In this document: piece by piece, positions 13,715 to 24,610 of the stretch | Position numbering within the stretch: position 1 is the stretch's first letter | Layout: each line of letters begins with the position of its first letter | Origin: Myxocyprinus asiaticus | Lineage: Eukaryota; Chordata; Actinopteri; Cypriniformes; Catostomidae | DNA length: 64,000 bases | NCBI RefSeq assembly: GCF_019703515.2 | Contig: NC_059393.1 | Location: 14,702,501-14,766,500 of the forward strand | Reading direction: 5' to 3' | Translations under genes and position numbers: made by a program | Notes under the pieces: generated by a model | The model's input: only the letters and a program-made list of their open reading frames with translations | Told to the model about the DNA's origin: nothing | Databases searched by the model: none

Positions 13715-13998
13715 GTCAGGAGCTTCAGTTAATATTCACATCAACCATCAGAATGGGGAAAAATTTTATCACAGTGATTTCGACAGTGGCATGATTGGCA
13801 CCAACAATCATGCCACGGTCCAAATCACTGAGATCAAATTTTTTCCCCATTCTGATGGTTGATGTGAATATTAACTGAAGCTCCTGACCCATATATGCTT
13901 GATTTTATGCATTGCACTGCTGTCACACGGTTGGCTGATTAGAAAATCACATGAATAAGTAGGTGTACAGGTGTACCTAATAAAGTTGTCAATGCGTG
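13715..13998. mobile_element. Tc1-type foldback relic
   Basis: Positions 13715-13888 form a near-perfect palindrome: GTCAGGAGCTTCAGTTAATA on the left and its complement ending at 13888, with a centre near 13801 and arms of about 80 nt. The following 13890-13998 carry 'ttggctgattag' and 'ggtgtacctaataaagt', the end of a well-known fish Tc1-like family. The arm contents 'catcagaatggggaaaaa' and 'gtggcatgattggc' also belong to that family, so the structure is an internally deleted, inverted fragment. Confidence 0.65.
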
Positions 13999-16900
13999 TA
14001 TGTTCTTTATAGAACTTTCAAGGGTTCCAAATAGGGTTTTTCTTGAATATTTAATACATGAAGTTACTGAAATCTTTTTATTGCATATTAGCCAGTATAT
14101 CATGATTCATGAAATGAATCATGAAAGCCATTTAAAATCTTAACTACATCACTGGAATCCTTACTTAACAGCTTTCAGAAAGAATGCACACACTTGATCT
14201 AAAACGATTCTGCAAAAAATATATAGAGGAATAATGGTTCACACACTTGTTGAGGCTGAAGCACCTTCATATTTTTTTTTTAACCAGACAAACAAGACAT
14301 TAATAAACCATTCCTCTCACAGGCAGGGGCGGAAACGTTAACGTTAACGTTGTGTATTTATTGAAAGTTGTCTGTTCGACTGGTTTGCATTATCCTCAAC
14401 TGTTCTCAAGCAAACATTGGGGAAATAATTGCTGTTGATAGAGTGTTACAAACAGAATCTGAAAAAGATCAAGAGGACACACCACCTCACTCTTCATTTT
14501 TAATTTGGTTTGGGCATCTGTAAATTTAAAATGGCTTTCTTATTATTCCTTTTAAATTAGTCTGATATTTTATATTTCTTTTCAAAATACCTGCAGTCTC
14601 ATATCATAAAAAATTATATGCTGAAAATAAGAGCTGTAAAAGTTTAGAAATTACATTTTGGTCCTTGGACCGCTCCATGATGCAAGCAAAGTAGAGGTTT
14701 GAGTTGTTCAGTAGAATGCATTTCCATATATTTGATCAGGTATGGCCAGACAGCATGACACCCTAGTTTAATCTACTGCGTTTGCATAAAAAGCCATCCA
14801 ATGGAATGCCAGATCCTTTTTGACCTAAATAAAAATTCTGCAAAGCCACTCATGTCATTTCAACACTTCATCTAATCTTTTAATTATTATTTTTATTATT
14901 ATTTTAAAATAAAAAGTCACAAAATGAAGGTTAATGCAACTTTGTTCTTCATTTCGAATAATGAGACTGTTCTATCTTTGCCTGAATCCAAATGGTCTGA
15001 AATTTGTATCTCCACTTCGCCGTCTACAGCAAATGACTGTTTCAATGAGCTTTGTCCTGGTGCTCAGCCTAGTAATCTAATGCTAATCTACATTGCAAAA
15101 ACATTGCAATACCTTTCATTTAAAGTTTTTATCTACTGATGGTAAAAGTGGTTGCTGCATTGTGCTCACAGAGATTGTTTCTGTTTAGAATAAAGTTATT
15201 TTCAACCATGTTTTATCTTCTTTATGACTCAACTGGTTTTGCTTCTAAACAGTGATTTTACCTTGGACATCGAGCAGTGAACCACCAGTTCCAAAAATGT
15301 TTAAGGTAAAAAATGAACAAAAACATCCTGGAAATCAAACATTGAAATGTATTAATATTAATTATATTAAATAAAAATAATAACAATAATATAAATCTCT
15401 GTATGCTAGAATTCAGCACAAAAACAACACAAAAAAACCAAACAAACAATTGTGGTCAGCACAAGCCATGTCTAGTTAAAATTGAACCTGTATTTAATAT
15501 TCTGTGCAGCATCTTTGACTTTGCATAATTCTGTTCATGGTTTTCAAGGATGAGGGCATGCCATGGAACCTGTCCATATTGGCATTAAGCTAATTTGGCT
15601 AGCTTCTTCCAAGTGACAGATGCACCAAACTACTGTTTGACTGGAAACAGTTTTTGATGTCAACATCAAAAGATATGGGATGTGTTTTCTTCACCCTTTT
15701 AAAGCTGATATGCCCATTTATTTTGCTCTCCTAATTATACATGATTGTATGGTTAGTTGCATTTTATAATTTGCATTAAGCATAGTTTTTTCCCTGTTGT
15801 CCGTGACCCTATCAGAACAGACCTGCATACCATTTTTGGATTGCAAAAGACCAGTTGAGAACCACTGCTTTGAGACTATGTACTGATCTCTGATGCCTTG
15901 ATCTGCTGTGTGTACTCTTCTATGATTATTGCTTCATTCAATGCTAGAAGTCCTTCTCAACTTTGTGACTCTGACACCTTGTGAGGTTTTGAGGTGATGT
16001 TTTAGCTTTAATTTCAACCATCTTTGGATCTTAAAAGCAGATGCACTTTTCTGGGGCGCTTCCACTTTAGTCATTGATCAAGATATGAAAAGATGTTTTA
16101 AGTCAATGAGTTATTAATAATTAATCACTGTGAATCATTTATGAATTTTGTGCTGCCCAGAGTGCTCAGAATGTCCTAAATTATGTCTGTCAGATGATTC
16201 ATGATGTGCGTAAATATAGGCCAGAGGCAATTGTACCAAAACTAACAGCACGCAAACAAACATACATAATATTCATGATATTTATTATGATAACTTAATT
16301 TACCAGATTTCTCTATAGCTTTAAATGATGTCCTAAACTGAATATCAGATTAATGGTGTTGGCAGGCCAATGTACTGTTTGTATGTTGGCCTATAGAAAT
16401 ATATTAAGAAAACTATTTCGATGAAAAAGAAGGAACTAAATATGTATAAAATAGAGATAATGTTATAGGACTATAATAAGTTATTGTGGAAAAAGATGGT
16501 ATACGATATGTAAAACAAGCAAACAAACAAACAAATAAATAAATAAAAAGGGGGAAAACATCAATAAAAAATAAATAAAAATAGACTGAAATTGTTGTGA
16601 CAAGATTACACCATCAACCAATCTAACAATTTTAAACTCCATGAGAGAGAATGAGTTCCATTATCTAAAAAGGGAAATGTGGAGGACTGTCATTGCTTCT
16701 GCTGACACATCAGCTCTATGATTAGATATGAAGTGGCACTGAAGTACTCACTGCACAGGCCTCAGTGGTTTATAGAAGAGACAGAAATGTAATGATACTT
16801 CAGTTTCAGTATATATTATGTATCTACATAGTTACTTGGCCAAACCTTATACTTATATCCATTTAGTTGGTGAAAGAATGCAATTGATTTGGGGATGCAG

Positions 16901-17034
16901 TGGAATAGCGATGATGACTCACGAATAGGAATTTGAACAGGAAGAGCATGTTTAGAACATATACTGAAAACTGCTGCTGTGGATGTGCTCTGTTTACCGT
17001 GGTTGTCATGAAATACCTTCAGCCCCATGCTAGA
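13999..17034. other. Intergenic with a hAT-type end and A-rich simple repeats
   Basis: Positions 15785-15870 end in GACCAGTTGAGAACCACTG, the reverse complement of a common hAT end (CAGTGGTTCTCAACTGG). The same family recurs at 61880. Simple A-rich repeats lie at 14880-14915 and 16515-16585. No gene was recognised. Confidence 0.45.
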
Positions 17035-18312
17035 CGGCTTGCTGGTTTTAGCTGGTTTAAGATGGTCTATCTGGTCTCACAGCCTGGCCAAGCTGATGTT
17101 CAGCTGGTCTAGCTGGTCTCACAGCCTGACGAGTTAGGTTTTAGCTAGTCTAGCTAAAGATGGTTTAAGATGGTCTAGTTGGTCTTCCAGCCTGGCCAAA
17201 CTGGATTTCAGTTGGCATCCTAACCAGGCAAAGATGATTTTCAGCTTGTCTAGCTGGTCTGCTTGCCTGGCCAAGCAGGTCTTTAAGTGGTCTAGTTGAA
17301 TGCCAACAGGTCTTCGAGCCTAAGCTTAAACTAGCTCAACTAAACTAGTTGGCTGATCTTAGCTGATTTAAACTGCTTTAGCTTGCCTAAAAACCTGACT
17401 GATGTTCAACTGGTCGAATTGGTCTCCTTACCAGGCCAATATGGCATTCAGTTCGTCTAGCTGGTCTGCTAACCAAGCCAAGCTGGTGTTCAGCTGGTCT
17501 AGCTGGACACCTAATCAGGCCAAGTTGGTGTTCAACTAGTCTAGCTGGTCTCCTAACATGGCCAAGCAGGTCTTTGGCTGGTCTTGTTGAACACCCAGCT
17601 GGTCTACCAGCCTAAGCTAGTTTGCTGTTCTAGATGGTTTCCCAACATCACCAAGCTGGTCTCCAGCTGGTTTCCTAACCTGGCCATGCAGGTCTATATC
17701 TGGTCTAGCTGATCACCCAGCTGGTTTCCCAGCCTAAGCTGGTTTGCTGGTCTAGCTGGTCTCCCAAACTCACCAAGCTGGTCACCAGCTGGCCTCCTAA
17801 CCTGTAGGGGCGGGAATACGATATCCGAGGCCCAAAGCAACTGTCCTGCTGGGGTCCGCTTTTGGTGTACAACTGGGTGAACTTACATGTAAGTGATTTT
17901 AAATCATAATTTTAAAACCATCTCTAACAGTCACTGTAGCCAAGTACAATCAAAATGTTTAACAACATCGATCTGGTCTCCTACATTTTGTCTTCTAACC
18001 ATACCAAGATGGCATTCAGCTCATCTAGCTGGTCTACTAACCAGACTAATAAACTGGTCTAACTCATTTCTTAACCTGCCAAGCAGGTCTTTATCTGGTC
18101 TAGCTGGTCACCCTGCTGGTCTCCCAGCCAAAGCTGGTTTGCTGGTCTAGCTGGTCTCCCAACATTGCCAAGCTGGTCTCCTAATCAGACAAAGATGCCG
18201 TTCAGCTAATCTAGCTGTTCTACTGACCAGGCCAAGCTGGTCTTCAGTTGGTCTAGCTCGTCTCCCAGCCTGGCTATGCTAGTTTTCTGCTGGATTATCT
18301 GGTCTCCCAGCC
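17035..18312. repeat. Imperfect GGTCTAGCTGG tandem array (minisatellite-like)
   Basis: About 1.28 kb is built from degenerate units around 'GCTGGTCTAGCTGGTCTCCYAACCNGGCCAAG', roughly 35-45 nt each, with longer composite units also visible ('agctggtttgctggtctagctgg'). It is interrupted by a non-repeat segment at about 17813-17965. Short stretches of the same family, in inverted form, occur at 24705-24850 and 37660-37760. AGCT sites are unusually dense. Confidence 0.85.
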
Positions 18313-20872
18313 TAATGATCTGACAATAAATTATTTTTCAGCAGAGTCTCTTCTCAGTGTCTGGTCCCAGGTGTTGGTTTTCAATGCGGATTGAGAGGAA
18401 ACATGAAAGGCCGGAATAAGAAGGTAGAAAGAGAAAGTTTAAAGTAGGTGGGGAGGAACACTGGGTCTCTAAGGAGGGGAAAATGTTGCAGGGATGTGTG
18501 CTGTCTGGCTGGATGTTTCACAAAGGAGGGAAGATTAGAGCAAAAAGATAAAAAATAAAAAATAAAAAAAACGATAGAGCTGCATTCATTTTCTTAATGG
18601 TGCCTAAGCCTCTTACACAGGGCACAGCCACTGGGGTTTCAGGAAAAAAACAAGGTCCCAGAAAAACTGCTGATGGACCCGTTCCTCTCCCGTCACTCTG
18701 GCAGGACATCAGCGCTGGCATTTAACCTTTTCGTCTTGCCGATAGGCGGCAGAGGTTTCCTTTGAAGCTCTGGAAGGATGCAGACAGAAGATCTTTAATT
18801 ATACCCTGATTAAATGGGAGTCTTTAGACTGCGACAGTGTTTGCTTGCTGCTTCTTTAGCCCTTGATACTTAATCAGGGGCTGTCAAAGACATGACAATT
18901 TATCAACAGCAGCACACAGCCTCCCTGCAGGTCAGACCCGTGGTAGACTGACCCCCTCCCCCCCCTCCCCCCCACGTTCCATACACAGTTGCCCAAATCA
19001 TCATGAAAATCGTGGAAAAAAATATGGGGGTTATTATAGATAATGGATTCCAGCGGCACAATGAAACCAAGTGTGCCAACAAGATGTCATTCATGTTTGC
19101 TGAGTAAACGCCATCTTGTCGCCATTGACAACACTATGGAGGTGTGTGGATAGCACACTGATTGCGTTAGCCGGTGAAAGGGACACTCTAACATACTGCC
19201 GTAATTCTCCATATTTATGTGCACATGTACATATGAGAAAGTGATGATTGCTATTCATTGTAATCCTGTACCTTGTCCTTGACAGCCCTCTTTAGAGATT
19301 GCAGTTGAGCTCCCGGAGGGCAGCGGTTAGGATGAGGATGTGTCTCCAGTCGAACGGGTGCAAATTGAATCCGCTGGCAACGATTAGCAATGGAGCAGGT
19401 TTGATGCACTTCGACCATTTCCCCTCCCCTCCGAAATGTGCCTTTGAAGTTCACCTGACACAGTCATTTACAACTAGGGGATAAAATGGCTCGGTTATTG
19501 AATAGACTCTATGCCAGCCTACGCTTTTGTGAAAATATATCACCAAACAAGAGTTTACTCACTTAAAAACTGATACTAAAACTAACATCTGATACCAAAC
19601 ATTTGATGAGTTTATGATATTTTAAATAGTGTCGTCGTTTCAAGAAGATGTTAAGTGATGTTGTTGACTTTGTCAAGGTTTATGACAATCACTGGTTATG
19701 CTCTTGGCATTGTTGTACAGTAAATTTTAAAACCTAAACCAAGTCTTTGATAAATTTTGCACTTTGACAAGACCAAGACATCGGCTCGGCCTTGTGTGTG
19801 AGTAGAAAGCTTTAGTTTTCAGCATAGATGCTTGCTTCAGAATGAAAATTTGTTTATTTTTCATCTCTCAGTCCCTGTCATTTTAAAATAAGTATTTTGC
19901 AACTTCAACTTCAGAATGCAATTTTATTTATTAATTTCCATTATATTTATATGTATATATAAATTATATGTATTATATGTATATAATTTAATTTAATATC
20001 ACAAGGATTTATTTTGCCACCTTGTAATGACGTACTGATTGGTTGGGCAACAGTTAATTTTTTCCTGTTTGTGCATATTTATTAGCTTCAAAGTCATTAA
20101 AGTAAAGCATTAAAGCAAAATAGTCCTAAAAAAATAATAATAAAAAATGTGCTATAGCTGAAACTGGGACCTGGTAAAGGTACACAGGAGTAAGTCAAAT
20201 CATATTTATGTATACTTCAGCCAAAAATTAAAATTTTGTCATAATTTACCAACTTTATATTGTTATAACTGTTATTGTTGTTGTTTTTGTTTTTTTTTCC
20301 TGTGGTCCAAAATTAGACATTTAAGAATCATTACACAATTCTTGCCATATTATTACACTTAGTTGTCAAAAACAAGAGCTTGATGAAAACTGTTTAATAG
20401 CAGCTGGAAACAACTTGAACATGAACTGTCTGGAGTATGTTGAATGAACTTTGATATGACTGCTCAAGCCTTTCAGCAACAATTAATATTCAAAATTTTG
20501 GAGGAAGTAACATTGTAGTAGGATTCAGAGACAGTTATAGTTCTCTCCTTCCTTTTCTGCCACCTGTCAGCAGATGTCTGCCAATTACTTCACACAACTT
20601 CATAGTGCTGCATTGCACAAAGCTTGGCTTAACAGTCAGGAAAATCCACAACAAACATTTGTAAACCAGTTGGCAGATGTTAACTGCAATGGAACGCCCC
20701 AGCAGGCATGTAACACTCCCTTGCTCTTTTCGCTGAATTAATGAGCCTCGCTGACTTGCATAATAATCTAGTCCCTTATGACAGGACTTCTGCTCTGATC
20801 TTCTGCACTAATCTGGAATGCCCCTGACCCAAATATGTCTTTATGACTTGCACGTAATTACGAAGTTAAAGC
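18313..20872. other. Non-repetitive intergenic DNA, possible conserved blocks
   Basis: A C-tract region at 18951-18974 gives a G-rich - strand. Blocks at 18590-19180 and 20530-20860 have balanced composition and homeodomain-like AATTAATG and CATAATAA motifs. No reading frame is convincing. Confidence 0.4.
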
Positions 20873-21110
20873 ATTAAAAAAATAGTTGACCCAAAAATGA
20901 AAATTCTGTCAAAATGTACTCACCCTCATGTAAATCCGAACCTTTATGACCTTCTTTTTTATGTCGAACACAAAAGGAGATATTTTAATGAAGATCCCCC
21001 TGCGTCTTTTCAAACAATGGCAGTTGGTAGCAACTAATTAGTGTAAAAAGCACCCAAAAGTATCATAAAAGTAGTCCAAGTTTTCTGAAGCCATACGATG
21101 AGCGAACAAC
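20873..21110 (+). mobile_element. Family A-related MITE fragment
   Basis: It begins 'attaaaaaaatagttgacccaaaaatgaaaattctgtc' and continues with 'tactcaccctcatgtaa' and 'atgaccttc', the left half of a family A relative. The inner sequence ('caatggcagttggtagc') differs from the other copies, so this is a distinct subfamily. Confidence 0.55.
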
Positions 21111-21539
21111 CTGAAATGTAAGTAATTTTTCAGTTATATTTCAGTTCACAGTCACATGATTGTTCACGTGAGAAACTGCGCTGTTTAGTGCTAAAAACAA
21201 CGCAGGTTATTGCGTGAACATGCATTTCACTTTGATCAATCAATACACGTTAATACAGATTTTCACTGAAAAGTATTTAGACACATTAGTCACAGTTAAC
21301 CTTTTTACTGTCTTTGGTCATTTTTGACCGAAATCACCTTTTCTAATGTAATAAAAAAGGGTTTCCTTTATCTGAGCAGTATGAGACTTGGTTACTTTTC
21401 CTTCACTTGCCATCTGATCACACACACAAAAATTTGGAATTGATTCGATAAGTCTAAGTGGTCGTAAAAAACAGAGCTTTTTTCAAATACTGAACAAACA
21501 CACACAGAAATGAAGGGGTGAGACTACAAAACATGCAGA

Positions 21540-21557
21540 GTGCAAAACACACACACA

Positions 21558-21594
<37 letters not shown>

Positions 21595-21612
21595 ACACAC
21601 ACACACACACAC
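21540..21612. repeat. (CA)n microsatellite
   Basis: A nearly continuous ACACAC run of about 65 nt with a few G/T interruptions. Confidence 0.95.
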
Positions 21613-21860
21613 TTGTTTTTAAATCTTTGTGGTGACTTTCCATAGATTTATACAGATCTAACGATAATTTCTATCCCCTAACCCTACCCCTAATCCTAAC
21701 CCTCACAGAAACCTTTTTGCATTTTTACATAAAAAAAAAAAAAAAAACATCGTTTAGTATGTTTAATAAGCCATTTCCCTCGTAGGGACTGCTGGCTGGG
21801 CCCCACAAGGTCAGGTTTTACTATCCTTGTGGGGACATTTGGTCCCTACAATGTAGTCTG
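21613..21860. repeat. Dispersed repeat with GTGGGGACATTTGGTCCC end
   Basis: Ordered blocks 'gtggtgactttccatagatt', 'cgataatttctatcccctaaccctaccc', 'ctcacagaaacctttttgcatttttacat', an A tract, 'taagccatttccctcgtagggac' and 'ctatccttgtggggacatttgg' match a common fish interspersed repeat that usually adjoins (CA)n, as here. The inner CCCTAA-like stretch is degenerate and not telomeric. Confidence 0.65.
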
Positions 21861-21948
21861 AGTCTTCTGTTTTATACACTAATTGAATTTTCAGTCCATT
21901 GCTGTTTGTTTATTACTCTTTTTTTTTGTTTTGTTGATATTACTATTA

Positions 21949-22516
21949 GCCAGCAGCCATATCACCCTGTAGACTGGTTGCCCATGGAAGCTAAGCTGGG
22001 TTGAACCAGACCAGTCCCTGGATGGGAGTCCTCCTTGGGAAAACTAAGGTTGCTGCTGGAAGAGGTGTTAGGAAGGCCAGCAGGGGGTGCTCACCCTGTG
22101 GTCTGTGTGTGTCCTAATGCCCCAGTATAATGACAGGGACACTATACTGTAAAAAGGCACCATCCTTTGGATGAGACGTTAAACTGAGGTTCTGACTCTC
22201 TGTGGTCAGTAAAAATCCCAGGGTACTTCTTGTAAAGAGTAGGGGTGTAACCCCACTGTCCTGGCCAAATTCCACCCATTGGCCCTTCTCAATCATGGCC
22301 TCCTAATAATCCCCATCCATTGGCTCTATAACTCTACTCTCTCCTCTCCACCAATAGCTTGTGTGTGGGGAGCATACTGGTGCATTATGGCTGCCGTCGC
22401 ATCATCCAGGTGGATTCTGCACACTGATGATGGTTGAGGAGAGTCGCCTGTTCACTGTGTAAAGCGTTTTGAGTGTAGTGTCAGAAAAGCACTATATAAA
22501 TGTAACATTCATATTC
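21949..22516 (+). mobile_element. 5S rRNA-derived SINE (SINE3-like)
   Basis: The head (21949-22055) aligns by eye with 5S rRNA: GCCAGCAGCCATATCACCCTG, 'ggaagctaagctgggtt', 'ccagtccctggatgggag' and 'ccttgggaaaactaaggttgctg' replace the canonical A box, intermediate element and C box with few changes. A body of about 400 nt follows. It ends in TGTAAAGCGTTTTGAGTG and 'agcactatataaatgtaac', a 3' tail typical of SINEs mobilised by a LINE partner. Length and layout fit the known SINE3 class of fish, and the copy is essentially complete. Confidence 0.85.
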
Positions 22517-23565
22517 ATTTACTTTTGAGTTATTCAATTTTGATGTTTGAAATAAGTGATTGGTAACAAAATGATTAGTCTTTTCTTTGTAATACCAGGT
22601 CAGGTTTGACTGTTGTTAATAATGTGACATCTTGCAACAAATGACACTTCAAAACACACACACACACACACACACACAAAAATAAAAAATAAAAAATAAA
22701 AAAATAAAAACGTTTAACTTTGACAGATAATAGTTTGATAATGTCTAAATATATATCCAAATGCATAACTTGTGATAAAATTTTGAAATACTGCACAGTA
22801 GGTGGCTGCACAGAACACTGCAGCCATCTACTGGCTATTATTGTCATAACATGATTTTCAAGTCATGTTATTTTTCTTTTTACACCAGATGGCAGCAATC
22901 TACCCCAAATACATGACACATTCTTATATTTTCTTTATGTTTCAACTTATAAAGGTGTAGGTTTTTACTGCTATTTGGGTTTATTTTTGTTGCATAATGC
23001 TGAGACATTCATGCATTTATTTGTCTTAATTGTCCAAACACTTTTTGGGGCCACTGTACATTCATTGATACCATATATTAGCAATTTCCCTCTCAGGACC
23101 AATGGGTGCATCCCAAACTGCTCACTTCTGTACTATTCTATGCCATTTTGTAAGTAGTGTGAGTAGTATGAAAACACTGAAAATGCAACAAAAAGCAGTG
23201 TACTATGAGTACCCAGATTGTGCACTTCTTCAACCATCAAAATGGAGTATAGAATGTTGGACACTTAACGCTCAGCACTCGCGACTGACTGGTAGTGTTT
23301 CTGGTGCCCCCATAGGGCGAGATGGTACCCCCCTAGGGAGCTGGTGCCCTACGCAGACTATGTAATATGCATATAGGGAGCGGCGGCACTGATAGTAATA
23401 TTGTAGTAAACATGTTTATTGGCAGAAACCATAGTTTTAATGCAATTAACCATAGTGTTACATAATATGGTGGTAATCTTTTTTTAGATTTTTAGTCTGT
23501 GGGACTCTAAATAAACACAGTAAACACACTGCAGTGATGCCCATATATTGTATGTTATTATTTAA
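22517..23565. other. Intergenic with a CA/A-rich microsatellite
   Basis: A CA run lies at 22654-22678, followed by A-rich (AAAAAT)n to about 22710. No gene was recognised. A 'ctgcagccatctactggc' / 'ccagatggcagcaatctac' inverted pair flanks 22820-22905. Confidence 0.45.
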
Positions 23566-23570
23566 ATATG

Positions 23571-23672
23571 GGTGCAAATAGTATCTGAAACTATTTGCAC
23601 CAGGGTGCAATTAGTATCTACCATTATTTGCACCAGGGTTGGGGTGCAAATAATATCTACTATTATTTACAC
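23571..23672. repeat. Three tandem GGTGCAAATA...TATTTGCACC palindromes
   Basis: GGTGCAAATAGTATCTG and its partner CTATTTGCACC form a hairpin. It is repeated as GGTGCAATTAGTATCTACC/ATTATTTGCACC and again as GGTGCAAATAATATC/ATTATTTACAC, each about 31 nt long. Confidence 0.8.
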
Positions 23673-24325
23673 TGTGGTGTAAATCGCATATAGTACCATT
23701 ATTTTAATTATGCAAATAGCATCTGCCTAAAACAAAAAGATATAAGTTCAAATGATATACAGTAAGTCTTCTTTAAATTTCCTGTGAGGTGATGGTTATG
23801 ATGACACTTCAGATGGATTTGAGCTGCATTGCATACCAATGTAGATGACAGTATTCAGACATTTTGTTCTCATTACAATCACTCTGCCACTCAAGCATTA
23901 AATTTAGTGCCTTACTCAAATGAAATACGCCTACAATTACAGTTGCTTTAGTACCATGTAATCACAAGTGCATATCACTTTGTTTTTGCACCTTGCACAG
24001 ACTGGGAAACTATTAGAGAAAGGCTTGGTGCCCTCCCAACTAATAACATACAAGATTAGTTTTTCAAAACTTTCAGTTACACTTAAAACCAGATGCAATA
24101 TCAATCCACCCTCAAAACTATTCATTATAGCTTTTGTGTTCCGGCAAAACCATCATGAGATGTGTCAAGTTCGCTTTGTAAGGAACAAATTCACAGGACT
24201 GTAAATCTAAACAAGGAAGGACAGGCTGCTCACAACAATGGCTGGTAAAATGTGTGATAAACGGTTTAAATTTTTCTAAGGCTTCTCTGTCTTGTTGAGA
24301 CAGGCTGATCATTCGAATTGGGTGA
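23673..24325. other. Intergenic, nothing recognised
   Basis: Overlapping 60-80-codon frames on both strands show no domain. Nothing else was recognised. Confidence 0.4.
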
Positions 24326-24610
24326 CAGTAAGTTGAAAGTTCTACTGCTGAAATTGGAGTGTGCTTACTGCCCCTAGTGGCCGAAGCTGGAAGTGTTGTT
24401 GAACGTATAGGCACGAGTGAGCTCCAGTTTCCAGGTGAAATGTCCACAGGGTGGCTCCAAAAGCAAGTTTAGCTGCAAAATATGTAAAACAGTCAAAAAA
24501 AGGAATGCATACAGTATTTTATTGCGCTAACCACTGTTTATGTGAACGCAATTACTTCCTGGTTCTAACGGGACAAGAACCCACAAGCAATGCTGCAAAA
24601 ATATCTGATG
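24326..24610 (-). mobile_element. Dispersed family C, copy 3
   Basis: It carries 'gctgaaattggagtgtgcttac', 'ctgcccctagtggccgaagctgg', 'gagctccagtttcc', 'gaaatgtccacagggtggc', 'ggaatgcatacag' and 'gcaattacttcctggttc' in the same order as copy 1. The GGTTTGGG tract is deleted here. Confidence 0.6.

Noticed and set aside
21675..21710. CCCTAACCC-like stretch taken as interstitial telomeric repeat.
   Set aside because: Irregular and only about 30 nt; it is an internal part of a known dispersed repeat. The GGTTTAGGG tracts at 39700-39945 were rejected for the same reason.
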